Positions 20,717 to 28,074 of a DNA stretch of 31,590 bases are shown in pieces. Positions within the stretch are counted from its first letter, which is position 1; each line of letters begins with the position of its first letter. A program made the translations under genes and the position numbers. The notes beneath the pieces were generated by a model, which saw only the letters and a program-made list of their open reading frames with translations, was not told the DNA's origin and made no database searches. Source of the stretch: JADKFD01 sp050250665 (GTDB lineage Bacteria; Pseudomonadota; Gammaproteobacteria; Xanthomonadales; SZUA-5); the NCBI GenBank assembly GCA_050250665.1, contig JBFWOF010000065.1, positions 1 to 31,590 of the forward strand, given 5' to 3'.

Positions 20717-21395
20717 GAATAGCGGTACCGAACTCGTCGTTGAAGCCAGCGACATTAGCAAACAAGTCCTGACTGCAGCCGGTGAATTGTCGGTACTCGA
20801 CGCCATTGACGTTCAGCTACCAGCCGGGGAAACACTGGCCATCGTCGGCGAATCGGGCTCTGGCAAGACCACTCTGCTGTCACTGCTGGCCGGGCTTGAT
20901 CAGCCCAGCAGTGGGCAGATTCGCCTGTTCGGCCAGCGCCTTGAGGGTCTGGACGAAGACGGCCGCGCGGCGCTGCGTTTGGGCCGGGTCGGTTTCGTGT
21001 TCCAGGCCTTTCATCTGCTGCCGAGTTTCACGGCGCTGGAGAATGTTGCGGCGCCGCTGGAACTGGCCGGCAACCGGGCGGCAATGACCCATGCGCGCGC
21101 CGCGCTGGAACGGGTGGGTCTGGCGCATCGGCTCGATCATCTGCCGCGGCAGTTGTCGGGCGGCGAACAGCAGCGCGTGGCCCTGGCACGGGCCTTTGCG
21201 ATCGGCCCCAAGCTGCTGTTCGCCGACGAACCCACCGGCAATCTCGACCAGAATACCGGTGCCCGGGTCGCCGATCTGCTGTTCGAGCTGAACCGCGACA
21301 CCGGCACCAGCTTGATATTGGTGACCCACGATCTGCGCCTTGCCGCTCGCTGTCAGACCCAGATCCGGCTCGAAGCCGGCCGGCGGATCGCATGA
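20715..21395 (+). CDS. ybbA: ABC transporter ATP-binding protein, YbbA type
   Basis: A 226-residue ATPase subunit of the MacB/LolD-like class. Motifs are complete: Walker A GESGSGKT (45-52), Q-loop Q97, signature LSGGEQQR (147-154), Walker B LLFADEP with D171-E172, D-loop and H205. It pairs with the YbbP permease encoded next. The partner system in E. coli has no firm substrate; export of lipids or hydrophobic molecules is often proposed. The ATG at 20715 was chosen because the protein then starts like E. coli YbbA, with the first strand at normal distance; the frame is open upstream but antisense to tesA. It overlaps ybbP by four bases (ATGA). Confidence 0.94.
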   Translation: MNSGTELVVEASDISKQVLTAAGELSVLDAIDVQLPAGETLAIVGESGSGKTTLLSLLAGLDQPSSGQIRLFGQRLEGLDEDGRAALRLGRVGFVFQAFHLLPSFTALENVAAPLELAGNRAAMTHARAALERVGLAHRLDHLPRQLSGGEQQRVALARAFAIGPKLLFADEPTGNLDQNTGARVADLLFELNRDTGTSLILVTHDLRLAARCQTQIRLEAGRRIA

Positions 21396-23869
21396 ACCTG
21401 CTGCTGACCTTGTTGCGCCACGCCCGTCGCGAATGGCGCGCAGCCGAGCTCAAGCCGGTACTGGCGGCTTTGCTGGTGGCGGTCACCGCCGCCACTGGCG
21501 TGCTTGCCTTCACCGACCGCGTCGAGCGTGCCCTGAACGCGCGCGGCGGCGAACTGATCGGTGGCGATGCGGTGCTGTCTTCGCGCCAACCGATTCCATC
21601 GAAGCTGGCGGACCAGGCCAAGGCCGCCGGTTTGCAGACCACACCGGTGGTCGCCTTTCCGACCGTGCTGTTTGCCGGTGAAGCCAGCGTGCTGGTCGAG
21701 ATCAAGGCGGTTGCCGCCGACTATCCGCTGCGCGGGCAGCTGAAGACGGCAGCGACGCCGACAGGTCTCGGAGAACTGGCCAGGGCGCCGGCGACAGGGA
21801 CAGCCTACCTCGACGCCCGGGCGCTGGCGGCGCTGCAGCTGGAAGTCGGCGCCGACGTGGAAATCGGCAACGCCCGTTTGCGCGTGGCTGGCGTGCTCGC
21901 CGAGGACCCGGAAGGCGCCGGCAGCTTTCTCACCCTCGCCCCCCGAGCCATCGTTCGCGCCGAGGATGTCACCCGCCTGGGTCTGCTCGGGCCGGCCAGT
22001 CGCGCCTTCCACCGTCTGCTGATTGCCGGACCGATCACCGCCGTGGAGGCCTATGCCGAATCGGTACGCCCGCAGCTGAAGGGACAAAGACTGACGCTGG
22101 CCCGCGATGCCGAGCAGCAGCTGGCCGAGGTCGGCCGACAGACCCGGGCCTTTTTTGGCCTGGCGGCCCTGGCAGTGCTGTGGCTGGCAGCCCTGGCGAT
22201 CGCCCTGACCGCACGTCGCTACACCGAAGCCCGCCGTGAAGTCGTCGCCCAGCTACGCTGTTTCGGCTTGTCACGACGGCGCATCCTGCTGCAGCTCGGG
22301 GCCACGCTGGGCCTGTACGGACTGCCGGCGATCGCGCTGGGCATTGCCCTGGGCTACGGGCTGCAGGCCGTGATTGCCCTCGGCGTAGGCGCGCTGTTCA
22401 ACGAAACCTTGCCGATTCCAGGCCCACGCGCCGCCCTGCTCGGCGCGCTGGTCGGCGTGCTGGCCTACCTGAGTTTTACCTTGCCGGCCTTGGCCAGGCT
22501 CACCGCCACGGCGCCCTCGACCCTGTTGCGACAGACTGAGGATCGCCTCGGCCTGCGCGAGTGGCTGGCCTACCCCGCTGCGCTCGGCGTGCTCACGCTG
22601 GCGGTCTGGCTGCTCACCGGCGAAGGTCAGCTCGGCATCATCGCCATGATCGGCATGAGCGTGCTTGCGCTGAGCCTGGCGGGCGTCATGTGGCTGCTGC
22701 TGCGCGGCATTCGCAAGCACACGCCGGGCCGCAGCTTCGTCACCCGCCAGGCGCTGCGACAGTTTGCCGCCAGACCGGGCACGACCCTGCTGTCGGCCGT
22801 CTCGCTGGCGCTGGCGCTGGCGGCGGTGCTGTTGCTGGGCGTGGTATCGGGCGATCTGGTGCGGCAATGGCGCAGCGGGCTGGATCAGGACACGCCCAAT
22901 CGCTTCCTGCTGAACATCCAGCCCGATCAGACCGACGGGCTGCGAGCACAGTTGGCCGAGCTCGGCATCGTTGACGCTCAGTTCTATCCCTTCGCCGTGG
23001 CCAGGCTGGTCGCCATCAACGGCACCAGGCCCACGCCCGAGGCCTATACCGATCCACGTGCCGCGCGCTTCATCGACGGCAATCTCAATCTGAGCTGGAG
23101 TCAGGAGCTGCCAGCCGCCAACACGCTGATCTCCGGCAGCTGGTGGGGTGAGGGGCCGGAAGTGTCGATCGCCGAAAACTGGGCCAAGACTTTCAACCTC
23201 GGCGTCGGCGATCGCCTGACGATCAGCGTCGGTGACCGGGAAATCGAGGCCCGAATTGCCAATGTGCGCAAGGTCGACTGGGATTCCTTCCGGGTCAATT
23301 TCTTCCTGCTGTTCAAACCGGAGACCGTTGCTGGCCTGGACAGCACCTGGGTGACCAGCATCCGCGCCGATGCCGACCAGGCACGCCAGTTGGGCAGCGT
23401 CATCCGCAGCTACCCGAACATCACGCTGATCGATGTCGATGCGCTGCTGACCCGCATTCTCGGCGTCGTCGATGCGGTGGTCCGCAGCCTGTCGGTGATC
23501 TTCTGGTGCGCGCTCGCCGCTGCGGCCACGGTCCTGCTGGCGGCGCTATCGGTCAGTGCCAGCGCCCGACGCTTCGAGAGCGCGCTGTGGCGCAGTCTCG
23601 GTGCCTCGCAACGCACGCTGCAGCGCACCCAATGGCTGGAACTCGGCAGCGTAGGCGCGCTCGGCGGCGGCTTCGGCGGGCTGGCGGCGCTGGTGACCGG
23701 CTGGTCGCTGGCCGACCGGGTGTTCCAGATCGACTACGCCGCGCCCTGGTGGCTGCCACTGGCCGGCGCCGCACTCGGCGCGGCGCTGTCGCTGACCGCC
23801 GCCTGGCTGGTGCTGCGCGGCGTCAGCGCCACACCCCCGGCACAGACCCTGCGGGTGGGAGCGGATTAG
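21392..23869 (+). CDS. ybbP: ABC transporter permease, YbbP type
   Basis: An 825-residue FtsX/MacB-superfamily permease, the membrane partner of YbbA. It has a first membrane segment near residues 22-42, then a large periplasmic region with the MacB-like part. A block of hydrophobic segments follows at about 255-275, 300-335, 345-370, 400-420, 425-445 and 470-495. A second periplasmic region comes next, and a final FtsX block lies at about 705-730, 755-785 and 790-815. This duplicated FtsX architecture and length (E. coli YbbP ~804) fit the family. The start overlaps the ybbA stop, indicating one operon. The last codons run into a REP-like sequence just after the stop. Confidence 0.93.
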   Translation: MNLLLTLLRHARREWRAAELKPVLAALLVAVTAATGVLAFTDRVERALNARGGELIGGDAVLSSRQPIPSKLADQAKAAGLQTTPVVAFPTVLFAGEASVLVEIKAVAADYPLRGQLKTAATPTGLGELARAPATGTAYLDARALAALQLEVGADVEIGNARLRVAGVLAEDPEGAGSFLTLAPRAIVRAEDVTRLGLLGPASRAFHRLLIAGPITAVEAYAESVRPQLKGQRLTLARDAEQQLAEVGRQTRAFFGLAALAVLWLAALAIALTARRYTEARREVVAQLRCFGLSRRRILLQLGATLGLYGLPAIALGIALGYGLQAVIALGVGALFNETLPIPGPRAALLGALVGVLAYLSFTLPALARLTATAPSTLLRQTEDRLGLREWLAYPAALGVLTLAVWLLTGEGQLGIIAMIGMSVLALSLAGVMWLLLRGIRKHTPGRSFVTRQALRQFAARPGTTLLSAVSLALALAAVLLLGVVSGDLVRQWRSGLDQDTPNRFLLNIQPDQTDGLRAQLAELGIVDAQFYPFAVARLVAINGTRPTPEAYTDPRAARFIDGNLNLSWSQELPAANTLISGSWWGEGPEVSIAENWAKTFNLGVGDRLTISVGDREIEARIANVRKVDWDSFRVNFFLLFKPETVAGLDSTWVTSIRADADQARQLGSVIRSYPNITLIDVDALLTRILGVVDAVVRSLSVIFWCALAAAATVLLAALSVSASARRFESALWRSLGASQRTLQRTQWLELGSVGALGGGFGGLAALVTGWSLADRVFQIDYAAPWWLPLAGAALGAALSLTAAWLVLRGVSATPPAQTLRVGAD

Positions 23870-23877
23870 GCCCCGAC

Positions 23878-23951
23878 GTAGGAGCGAGCTCGCGTCGCGA
23901 CCGACAAAGCACCGATCCACACCTTTGATCGCGCCACAAGGGCGCTCCTGC
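23878..23951. repeat. Inverted pair of REP elements
   Basis: A GTAGGAGCGAGCTCGCGTCG element (23878-23902) faces an inverted relative, GATCGCGCCACAAGGGCGCT (23927-23951). Both belong to the GTRGGAGCG...GCGAC family seen again at 24609, 24782 and in the array at 31172. It sits right after ybbP and may protect its 3' end. Confidence 0.7.
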
Positions 23952-24057
23952 ACGAGGCATCTCGACTCGCGCGCCCGATGACCCTGCGGCGTCTTGACCG
24001 GGGCCTCCAGGCTCAACCCCCGGCAGCGTTCCAGTTCACATCTTCACCCTCACCGAC

Positions 24058-24086
24058 TTGTGTCGCGCTGGCGCTCGGCTTATGTT
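24058..24086 (+). promoter_or_regulatory. Possible promoter of the PilZ gene
   Basis: TTGTGT (24058-24063) and TATGTT (24081-24086) are 17 bases apart, giving a start near 24093 and a short leader to the ATG at 24110. Both boxes are moderate matches. Confidence 0.35.
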
Positions 24087-24109
24087 TCTGCTTCGGCAGG
24101 GAGAGCGTC

Positions 24110-24439
24110 ATGGTTCAGGGCTACGAGAAGCGTCGTCACCCACGTACTGAGATCAGCGCGGTCGCCGTGCTGATCTCCAGCGCCCGTGGCGGCTACCTGA
24201 CCAATGCCCAGGACATCTCCGGCGGCGGTGCCCGCCTCAGCCGCCCGCTGACCTGGAAGGAAGGCATCCAGCCACCCTTCCGCCTGTTCTTCATCTTCGA
24301 CGAGGACACCGTCGTCGACATGCGCGCCACCCTGGTCCGCGCTGGCGACGATCATCTCGCCTTCCAGTTCGATGCCGGCCAGCCCGCCGAGATCGATCAG
24401 CTGCTGTACGAGACGCGATTCATCGTCCAGACGGTTTGA
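24110..24439 (+). CDS. PilZ domain protein
   Basis: A 109-residue single-domain PilZ protein, a cytosolic receptor for cyclic di-GMP. Both binding motifs are present: RRHPR at residues 8-12 (RxxxR) and DISGGG at 35-40 (D/NxSxxG). The rest forms the expected beta-barrel, with FRLFFIFDEDTVVDMRATLVR and HLAFQFD. The target is not known; such proteins in related genera act on motility, pili or exopolysaccharide. The ATG at 24110 has AGGGAGAG upstream and puts the RxxxR motif at the usual N-terminal place; the frame is open upstream but without protein-like character. It stands alone, with repeats on both sides. Confidence 0.9.
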   Translation: MVQGYEKRRHPRTEISAVAVLISSARGGYLTNAQDISGGGARLSRPLTWKEGIQPPFRLFFIFDEDTVVDMRATLVRAGDDHLAFQFDAGQPAEIDQLLYETRFIVQTV

Positions 24440-24453
24440 GATCGCTAGTTGCT

Positions 24454-24530
24454 GGTTGTCGGTTGTCGGTTGTCGGTTGTCGGTTGTCGGTTGTCGGTTG
24501 TCGGTTGTCGGTTGTCGGTTGTCGGTTGTC
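24454..24530. repeat. 11-copy GGTTGTC tandem repeat
   Basis: Eleven exact, uninterrupted copies of the heptamer GGTTGTC (77 bases), starting 14 bases after the PilZ stop codon. On the minus strand it would read PTTDNRQ repeats in an open frame, but without flanking coding evidence. Perfect copies of a 7-base unit suggest slippage and length variation among strains. Confidence 0.97.
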
Positions 24531-24608
24531 GGCAAAGCCTCTCACCCCCTGTCATTGCGAGCCAGCCGAGCAGGCCCGACACGGCGCTCACCCCTCGAAC
24601 CGTGAATC

Positions 24609-24633
24609 GTAGGAGCGCCCTTGCGGCGCGACC
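24609..24633. repeat. Single REP element
   Basis: GTAGGAGCGCCCTTGCGGCG followed by CGACC, a member of the same palindromic family as the elements at 23878 and 31172. Confidence 0.65.
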
Positions 24634-24781
24634 GGAAAGGCGACGTTCCTGTCCTGAGGCAGGGCGCGGCCAGTAGCCGGACGCAGAGAACACAAAGGAA
24701 AAGCAGAGAGAACACGAAGAAGAGCGTCAGATCTTCAATGTGCCTTGCAACGCAGTCGTCGCCTGAGCTCCCCCGGGCCCT

Positions 24782-24856
24782 GTGGGAGCGGCTTCAGCCG
24801 CGATGCCTGGCTCCAGGCACACGCCAACCCCAATCGCGGACAAAGTCCGCTCCCAC
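24782..24856. repeat. Inverted REP pair forming a long hairpin
   Basis: A GTGGGAGCGGCTTCAGCCGC element (24782-24803) faces TCGCGGACAAAGTCCGCTCC... (24834-24856). The ends GTGGGAGCGG/CCGCTCCCAC pair with each other, and the middle has a further palindrome (GCCTG-GCTC-CAGGC). The left unit is identical to the forward unit of the 77-bp array at the right end of the window. Confidence 0.75.
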
Positions 24857-24946
24857 ATCCTGGTCCGGGGCCGGATCCTGGCGAACCTGACCGGGCCAGT
24901 GCGGCGACGCAAGCCCATCCAATCTGAACACGATTGAACGCCGCCA

Positions 24947-24975
24947 TTGAATACCCGACCCCCTACCCCTACACT
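24947..24975 (+). promoter_or_regulatory. ssrA promoter
   Basis: TTGAAT (24947-24952), a 17-base spacer and TACACT (24970-24975). Transcription would start near 24982, a few bases before the mature 5' end at 24989, as expected for a tmRNA precursor trimmed by RNase P. Confidence 0.6.
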
Positions 24976-24988
24976 CCGTCTTGCAACT

Positions 24989-25340
24989 GGGGGCGCAATG
25001 GCTTCGACGGGAGTCACGAAACCTTGGGTGCATGCCGAGGGGGTAGCTTTCCTCGTTAATCCAGCTGCAAGACTCTAGTCGCGAACGACGAAGTCTACGC
25101 TCTAGCAGCCTAAGGGCTGCTTAACCACCCTATCTTGTGTTCGTGCTCGGTAACGGTGGGTCAGAATCACGAAATCGCGAGCCAGACGTGCCCGACGTCG
25201 GCAGCTAAAACCTCAGGGCTGGTTGCACGGTTATCCCGCCAATTGGAGCACCGTGTGACGAGATCAAAGAATCGGCTAAGCATGTAGATCACAAGACGTA
25301 GGGCTTGCGGACGGGGGTTCGACTCCCCCCGCCTCCACCA
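24989..25340 (+). ncRNA. ssrA: Transfer-messenger RNA
   Basis: A one-piece tmRNA of 352 bases that rescues stalled ribosomes with SmpB. The ends pair as a tRNA acceptor: GGGGGCG (24989-24995) with CGCCTCC before ACCA at the 3' end. The T-arm is GGGGG-TTCGACT-CCCCC, and the 5' part has the conserved GGCTTCGACGGGAGTCACGA and GGTGCATGCCGAGG. The tag reading frame is 25081-25113 (GCG AAC GAC GAA GTC TAC GCT CTA GCA GCC TAA), encoding ANDEVYALAA, followed by the usual hairpin (GCAGCC/GGCTGC). The CCA is encoded. Compared with the E. coli tag ANDENYALAA, one residue differs (N to V). Confidence 0.97.
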
Positions 25341-25352
25341 AACAAAAGCAAG

Positions 25353-25380
25353 GGCCGCCAGCAATGGCGGCCTTTGTCAT
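25353..25380 (+). terminator. Rho-independent terminator of ssrA
   Basis: GGCCGCCA-GCAA-TGGCGGCC forms an 8-bp GC-rich stem with a GNRA-type tetraloop (25353-25372), extended at its base by A-T pairs, then TTTGTCATTT. It follows the tmRNA CCA end by 12 bases. Confidence 0.85.
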
Positions 25381-25427
25381 TTCAGGATGCCGAAGTCGAA
25401 CACCCGTACGCTTGCGGCAGCGCGTGA

Positions 25428-25478
25428 CGCGACGCACGCGTCGCGAGGCACGAACGCCCGCGAGCTGCGCTCGCGGGC
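25428..25478. repeat. Two GC-rich hairpins between ssrA and the Lrp-type gene
   Basis: CGCGACG-CACG-CGTCGCG (25428-25445) and GCCCGCGAGC-TGC-GCTCGCGGGC (25456-25478) are both perfect. The second could end transcription of the minus-strand Lrp-type gene, but no T-run follows on that strand. Confidence 0.5.
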
Positions 25479-25483
25479 AGGAC

Positions 25484-25497
25484 CGGGGGTTCGACTC
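25484..25497 (+). repeat. Partial copy of the tmRNA T-arm
   Basis: CGGGGGTTCGACTC is identical to 14 bases of the tmRNA T-arm (25312-25325), 172 bases downstream. The match stops after GACTC, so no complete 3' end is present. It could be the trace of an integration event at ssrA or chance. Confidence 0.35.
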
Positions 25498-25530
25498 TCG
25501 CAGGGGTTCAGAGGTGGTTCGTGCGCCCCA

Positions 25531-26019
25531 TCACTCCGGCACCGCCAGCGCCAGCGTCTCTTTCACTTCCTCCATCACCGCGTAGCTGCGCGAGCCCGAC
25601 ACATGCGGCAGTGTCAGCAGCGTCTCGCCGAGCAGGCGCCGGTACGCGCCCATATCGGCCACGCGCGCCTTGATCAGGTAGTCAAAATCGCCGGATACCA
25701 GGTGGCATTCGAGCACCTGCGGCAATTCCACCACGGCCGCCTTGAACGCCTGGAACACGTCCTTGCTGGTGCGCACCAGTCGGATCTCGACGAATACCAG
25801 CAGGTCGGCGCCGAGGCGCGCCGGGTTGAGTCGCGCATGGTATCCGGTGATGAAATCCTCATCCTCAAGCTTCTTGACGCGTTCCAGGCACGGCGTCGGC
25901 GACAGGCCGACGCGTTTGGCGAGTTCGACGTTGGGCAGGCGGCCGTCCTGCTGGAGTTCGCGCAGGATCCGCCGATCTATCCTATCCAATTGATTCTTGG
26001 GTATTTTATGCTGACGCAT
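25531..26019 (-). CDS. Lrp/AsnC family transcriptional regulator
   Basis: A 162-residue Lrp-type regulator. The N-terminal winged helix-turn-helix (about residues 11-60) has DRIDRRILRELQQDGRLPNVELAKRVGLSPTPC-type sequence, with the recognition helix in LSPTPCLERVKKLE. The C-terminal RAM/ligand domain (70-150) has LVFVEIRL, VLECHLVSGDFDYLIKARV and the typical closing helix. The length equals E. coli Lrp closely. It is divergent from the alanine dehydrogenase gene with a 187-base gap that holds an Lrp box, so it most likely controls that gene in response to alanine or leucine. Start: ATG at 26019; a GGAG lies eleven bases upstream, somewhat far. Confidence 0.92.
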   Translation of the reverse strand: MRQHKIPKNQLDRIDRRILRELQQDGRLPNVELAKRVGLSPTPCLERVKKLEDEDFITGYHARLNPARLGADLLVFVEIRLVRTSKDVFQAFKAAVVELPQVLECHLVSGDFDYLIKARVADMGAYRRLLGETLLTLPHVSGSRSYAVMEEVKETLALAVPE

Positions 26020-26049
26020 GGAATTTCATGCTCCGACCGGGCTGGTGCT

Positions 26050-26064
26050 CAGCAGATTATCCTG
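26050..26064. promoter_or_regulatory. Lrp box between the lrp-type gene and ald
   Basis: CAGCAGATTATCCTG matches the E. coli Lrp consensus YAGHAWATTWTDCTR at 13 of 15 positions. It lies in the gap between the divergent regulator and ald. A further inverted pair, TGGAATTT (26019-26026) and AAATTCCA (26087-26094), brackets it almost symmetrically and could be part of the same regulatory region. Confidence 0.6.
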
Positions 26065-26206
26065 ACCGGCGGACAACAACAGAGGAAAATTCCAAAGATT
26101 GATCAATAGACTTCCTGCCGATCCTGTCGCAGGCCGTGCAGGCAGCCATTTGCGCTGCTGCAGCGCAGCATGACAGGCCCACCCCAACGAATGAGGCGAG
26201 GCGATC

Positions 26207-27325
26207 ATGCTTATCGGCGTACCCAAGGAAATCAAGAACCACGAATACCGTGTCGGCATGGTGCCTGCTTCGGTGCGCGAACTCACCCAGCATGGCCACC
26301 AGGTCATTGTCGAAAGCCTCGCAGGCGGCGGAATCGGCTTCTCCGATGCCGACTACGTGGCCGCTGGTGCGAAGGTGCTCGGCACGGCCGAAGAGGTGTT
26401 TGCGCAGGCCGACATGATCGTCAAGGTCAAGGAGCCGCAGGCGATCGAGCGGGCGCGACTGCGCGAAGGCCAAGTGCTGTTCACCTACCTGCACCTGGCG
26501 CCGGACCTGCCGCAGACCGAGGACCTGATCAAATCGGGCGCGACCTGCATTGCCTACGAGACGGTCACCGCGAGCAATGGCGGCCTGCCGCTGCTGGCGC
26601 CGATGTCGGAAGTCGCCGGCCGCATGTCGATCCAGGCTGGCGCCACCGCGCTGCAGAAGGCCAACGGCGGCCGCGGCATGCTGCTCGGCGGCGTGCCCGG
26701 CGTCGCCCCGGCCAAGGTGGTGATCCTGGGCGGCGGCGTGGTCGGCGCGAATGCCGCGCTGATGGCGGTCGGCATGGGCGCCCGCGTGATCGTGCTCGAT
26801 CGCAACGTCGACGTGCTGCGCCGACTGGTGGCGCAGTTCGGCACCCGCATCGAGCCGGTGTTCTCCAGCCACGATGCGGTCGAATCCGCGGTACTCACCG
26901 CCGACCTCGTCATCGGTGGTGTGTTGATCCCGGGCGCCGCAGCGCCGAAGCTGGTCAGCGCCGCGATGGTAAAGCGCATGAAGCCCGGCGCGGCCGTGGT
27001 CGACGTCGCCATCGACCAGGGCGGCTGCTTCGAGACCGCGCATGCGACCACCCACGCTGATCCGACCTACATCGTCGACGACGTGGTGCACTACTGCGTC
27101 GCCAACATGCCAGGCGCGGTGCCGCGCACCTCGACCTTCGCGCTCAACAACGCCACCCTGCCGTTCATCCTGGAACTGGCGACCAAGGGCGCGAAGCGCG
27201 CGATGGCCGAGAACATCCACCTGATGCGCGGACTCAACGTGCATGCCGGCAAGGTCACCTACCACCCGGTAGCCGAAGGTTTCGGCTTCGAGTACGTGCC
27301 GGCCGAGCAGGCGCTCGGGTTGTAA
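26207..27325 (+). CDS. ald: Alanine dehydrogenase
   Basis: Catalyses NAD-dependent oxidative deamination of L-alanine to pyruvate and ammonia (reversible). The 372-residue protein matches the family length. Expected residues are present: R15 in EYRVGMVP, K75 in VKVKEP, H96 in TYLHLAPD and D270 in VAIDQGG. The NAD-binding motif is GGGVVGANAA at 175-184, and NNATLPF (314-320) closes the active site. The ATG at 26207 follows a purine-rich ribosome site (GAGGCGAGG). Expression is probably set by the divergent Lrp-type protein through the box at 26050. The third codon positions are strongly G/C, as in the neighbours, so recent transfer is not evident. Confidence 0.96.
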   Translation: MLIGVPKEIKNHEYRVGMVPASVRELTQHGHQVIVESLAGGGIGFSDADYVAAGAKVLGTAEEVFAQADMIVKVKEPQAIERARLREGQVLFTYLHLAPDLPQTEDLIKSGATCIAYETVTASNGGLPLLAPMSEVAGRMSIQAGATALQKANGGRGMLLGGVPGVAPAKVVILGGGVVGANAALMAVGMGARVIVLDRNVDVLRRLVAQFGTRIEPVFSSHDAVESAVLTADLVIGGVLIPGAAAPKLVSAAMVKRMKPGAAVVDVAIDQGGCFETAHATTHADPTYIVDDVVHYCVANMPGAVPRTSTFALNNATLPFILELATKGAKRAMAENIHLMRGLNVHAGKVTYHPVAEGFGFEYVPAEQALGL

Positions 27326-27982
27326 GTCCTCAGCCACGCGGCGCGGTGGCCGGTGGAGGCCCACGCGCCCGCGTGGCCGCAGTTGATCTCGACGGATCGC
27401 GAGGCACCGGGAAGCGGCCCTGCAGGCGCGGCGCCCTCCAATGGCGCCAACGCCATGGCTTGTGGGAGGGCCACGCGCCTGCGTGGCGTTCAATCGGACC
27501 CGCGGGCTTGCCGCGAAAGCCCTCCGATCTCACCCTACTCGCGCCTTGCCTCGGACCGAAATCCAGCGGAAATTTCTTCGACTGAGCACGAGACACCACA
27601 CTATTCGCGCATCCTGCAAGCTCCCTTGAACGAATAGCCCTGTTCATTCCAGACGAGGATTTCTCCAAGCTCCAGAAGACAGTCGACGTCGTTCTTCTGA
27701 TGATCATTGGGCGCGGCCTCGACCAGGAAGTCCAGCGCTGAACTGATTGCCGTGGAATTCCGGTGCAGTCCGGCACTCGTGGCCCGCGTACGCCAAACCG
27801 GTCTGTATCGGACTACGGCTAAGCCCGGCAGAGCCAGGCCAGGATCCCGCTCCGGCCTGGCTGGATCAGCATCTGCGCCGCAGGCATAATTTGATACAAA
27901 GTTTTGGATGGCTGCGTTTTCGCGGTCTGCGTCATGAACAGGCGGGCCTTCGAGGTCCGTTTTTGCGTATTCGAGGACCTGA
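27326..27982. other. Spacer with a second family of palindromic repeats
   Basis: Between ald and the large unknown gene. GGAGGCCCACGCGCCCGCGT... (27355-27377) and GGAGGGCCACGCGCCTGCGT... (27465-27487) are direct copies with internal CCACGC/GCGTGG stems. An inverted relative, GCAGGCGCGGCGCCCTCC (27422-27439), lies between them, matching 16 of 18 bases. This is a different repeat family from the GTGGGAGCGG elements. The right half includes a weak minus-strand open frame described separately. Confidence 0.6.
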
Positions 27983-28074
27983 ATGTTCGAACAGTCACCC
28001 CACAGCCGCCCCGACTTTGCCACATTCGTCGAGGCCTTCAGGCGCCACATCGAACACCTGCCCGGGCACAGCAA
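27601..28074 (-). pseudogene. Doubtful minus-strand frame, possible gene remnant
   Basis: An open frame of up to 157 residues. Only its C-terminal part, ALDFLVEAAPNDHQKNDVDC and the following LLELGEILVWNEQGY, has a normal protein-like composition. The N-terminal part overlaps the start of the large plus-strand gene and looks like noise. No family is recognised and no clear start or ribosome site is seen before the protein-like part. It could be the end of a decayed gene or an accidental frame. Confidence 0.2.

Larger units (their letters stand above)
24440..24988. other. Repeat-rich gap between the PilZ gene and ssrA
   Basis: No gene is seen. The stretch holds, in order, the GGTTGTC heptamer tract, a REP element at 24609, a purine-rich imperfect direct repeat with two GCAGAG...AACAC units (about 24682-24722), a REP pair at 24782-24856 and the ssrA promoter. 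Confidence 0.75.

Noticed and set aside
19985..20722. 245-codon plus-strand frame opposite tesA
   Set aside because: Antisense to a complete GDSL esterase; glutamine- and arginine-rich shadow translation.
24449..24693. Minus-strand frame encoding PTTDNRQ repeats, and its plus-strand counterpart
   Set aside because: Created by the heptamer tract: a 7-base unit keeps frames open if no stop occurs in it. No protein-like flanks or ribosome site.
25470..25520. tRNA gene downstream of tmRNA
   Set aside because: Only a TTCGACT T-loop-like piece is present; the flanking bases do not form a T stem or an acceptor, and no anticodon arm is found.
25387..26109. 240-codon plus-strand frame opposite the Lrp-type gene
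   Set aside because: Antisense to a clear Lrp/AsnC protein and starts inside hairpin-rich DNA; no motif.
26057..27493. 478-codon minus-strand frame opposite ald
   Set aside because: Mirror frame of ald, extremely rich in H, R, D, A and G; no motif.
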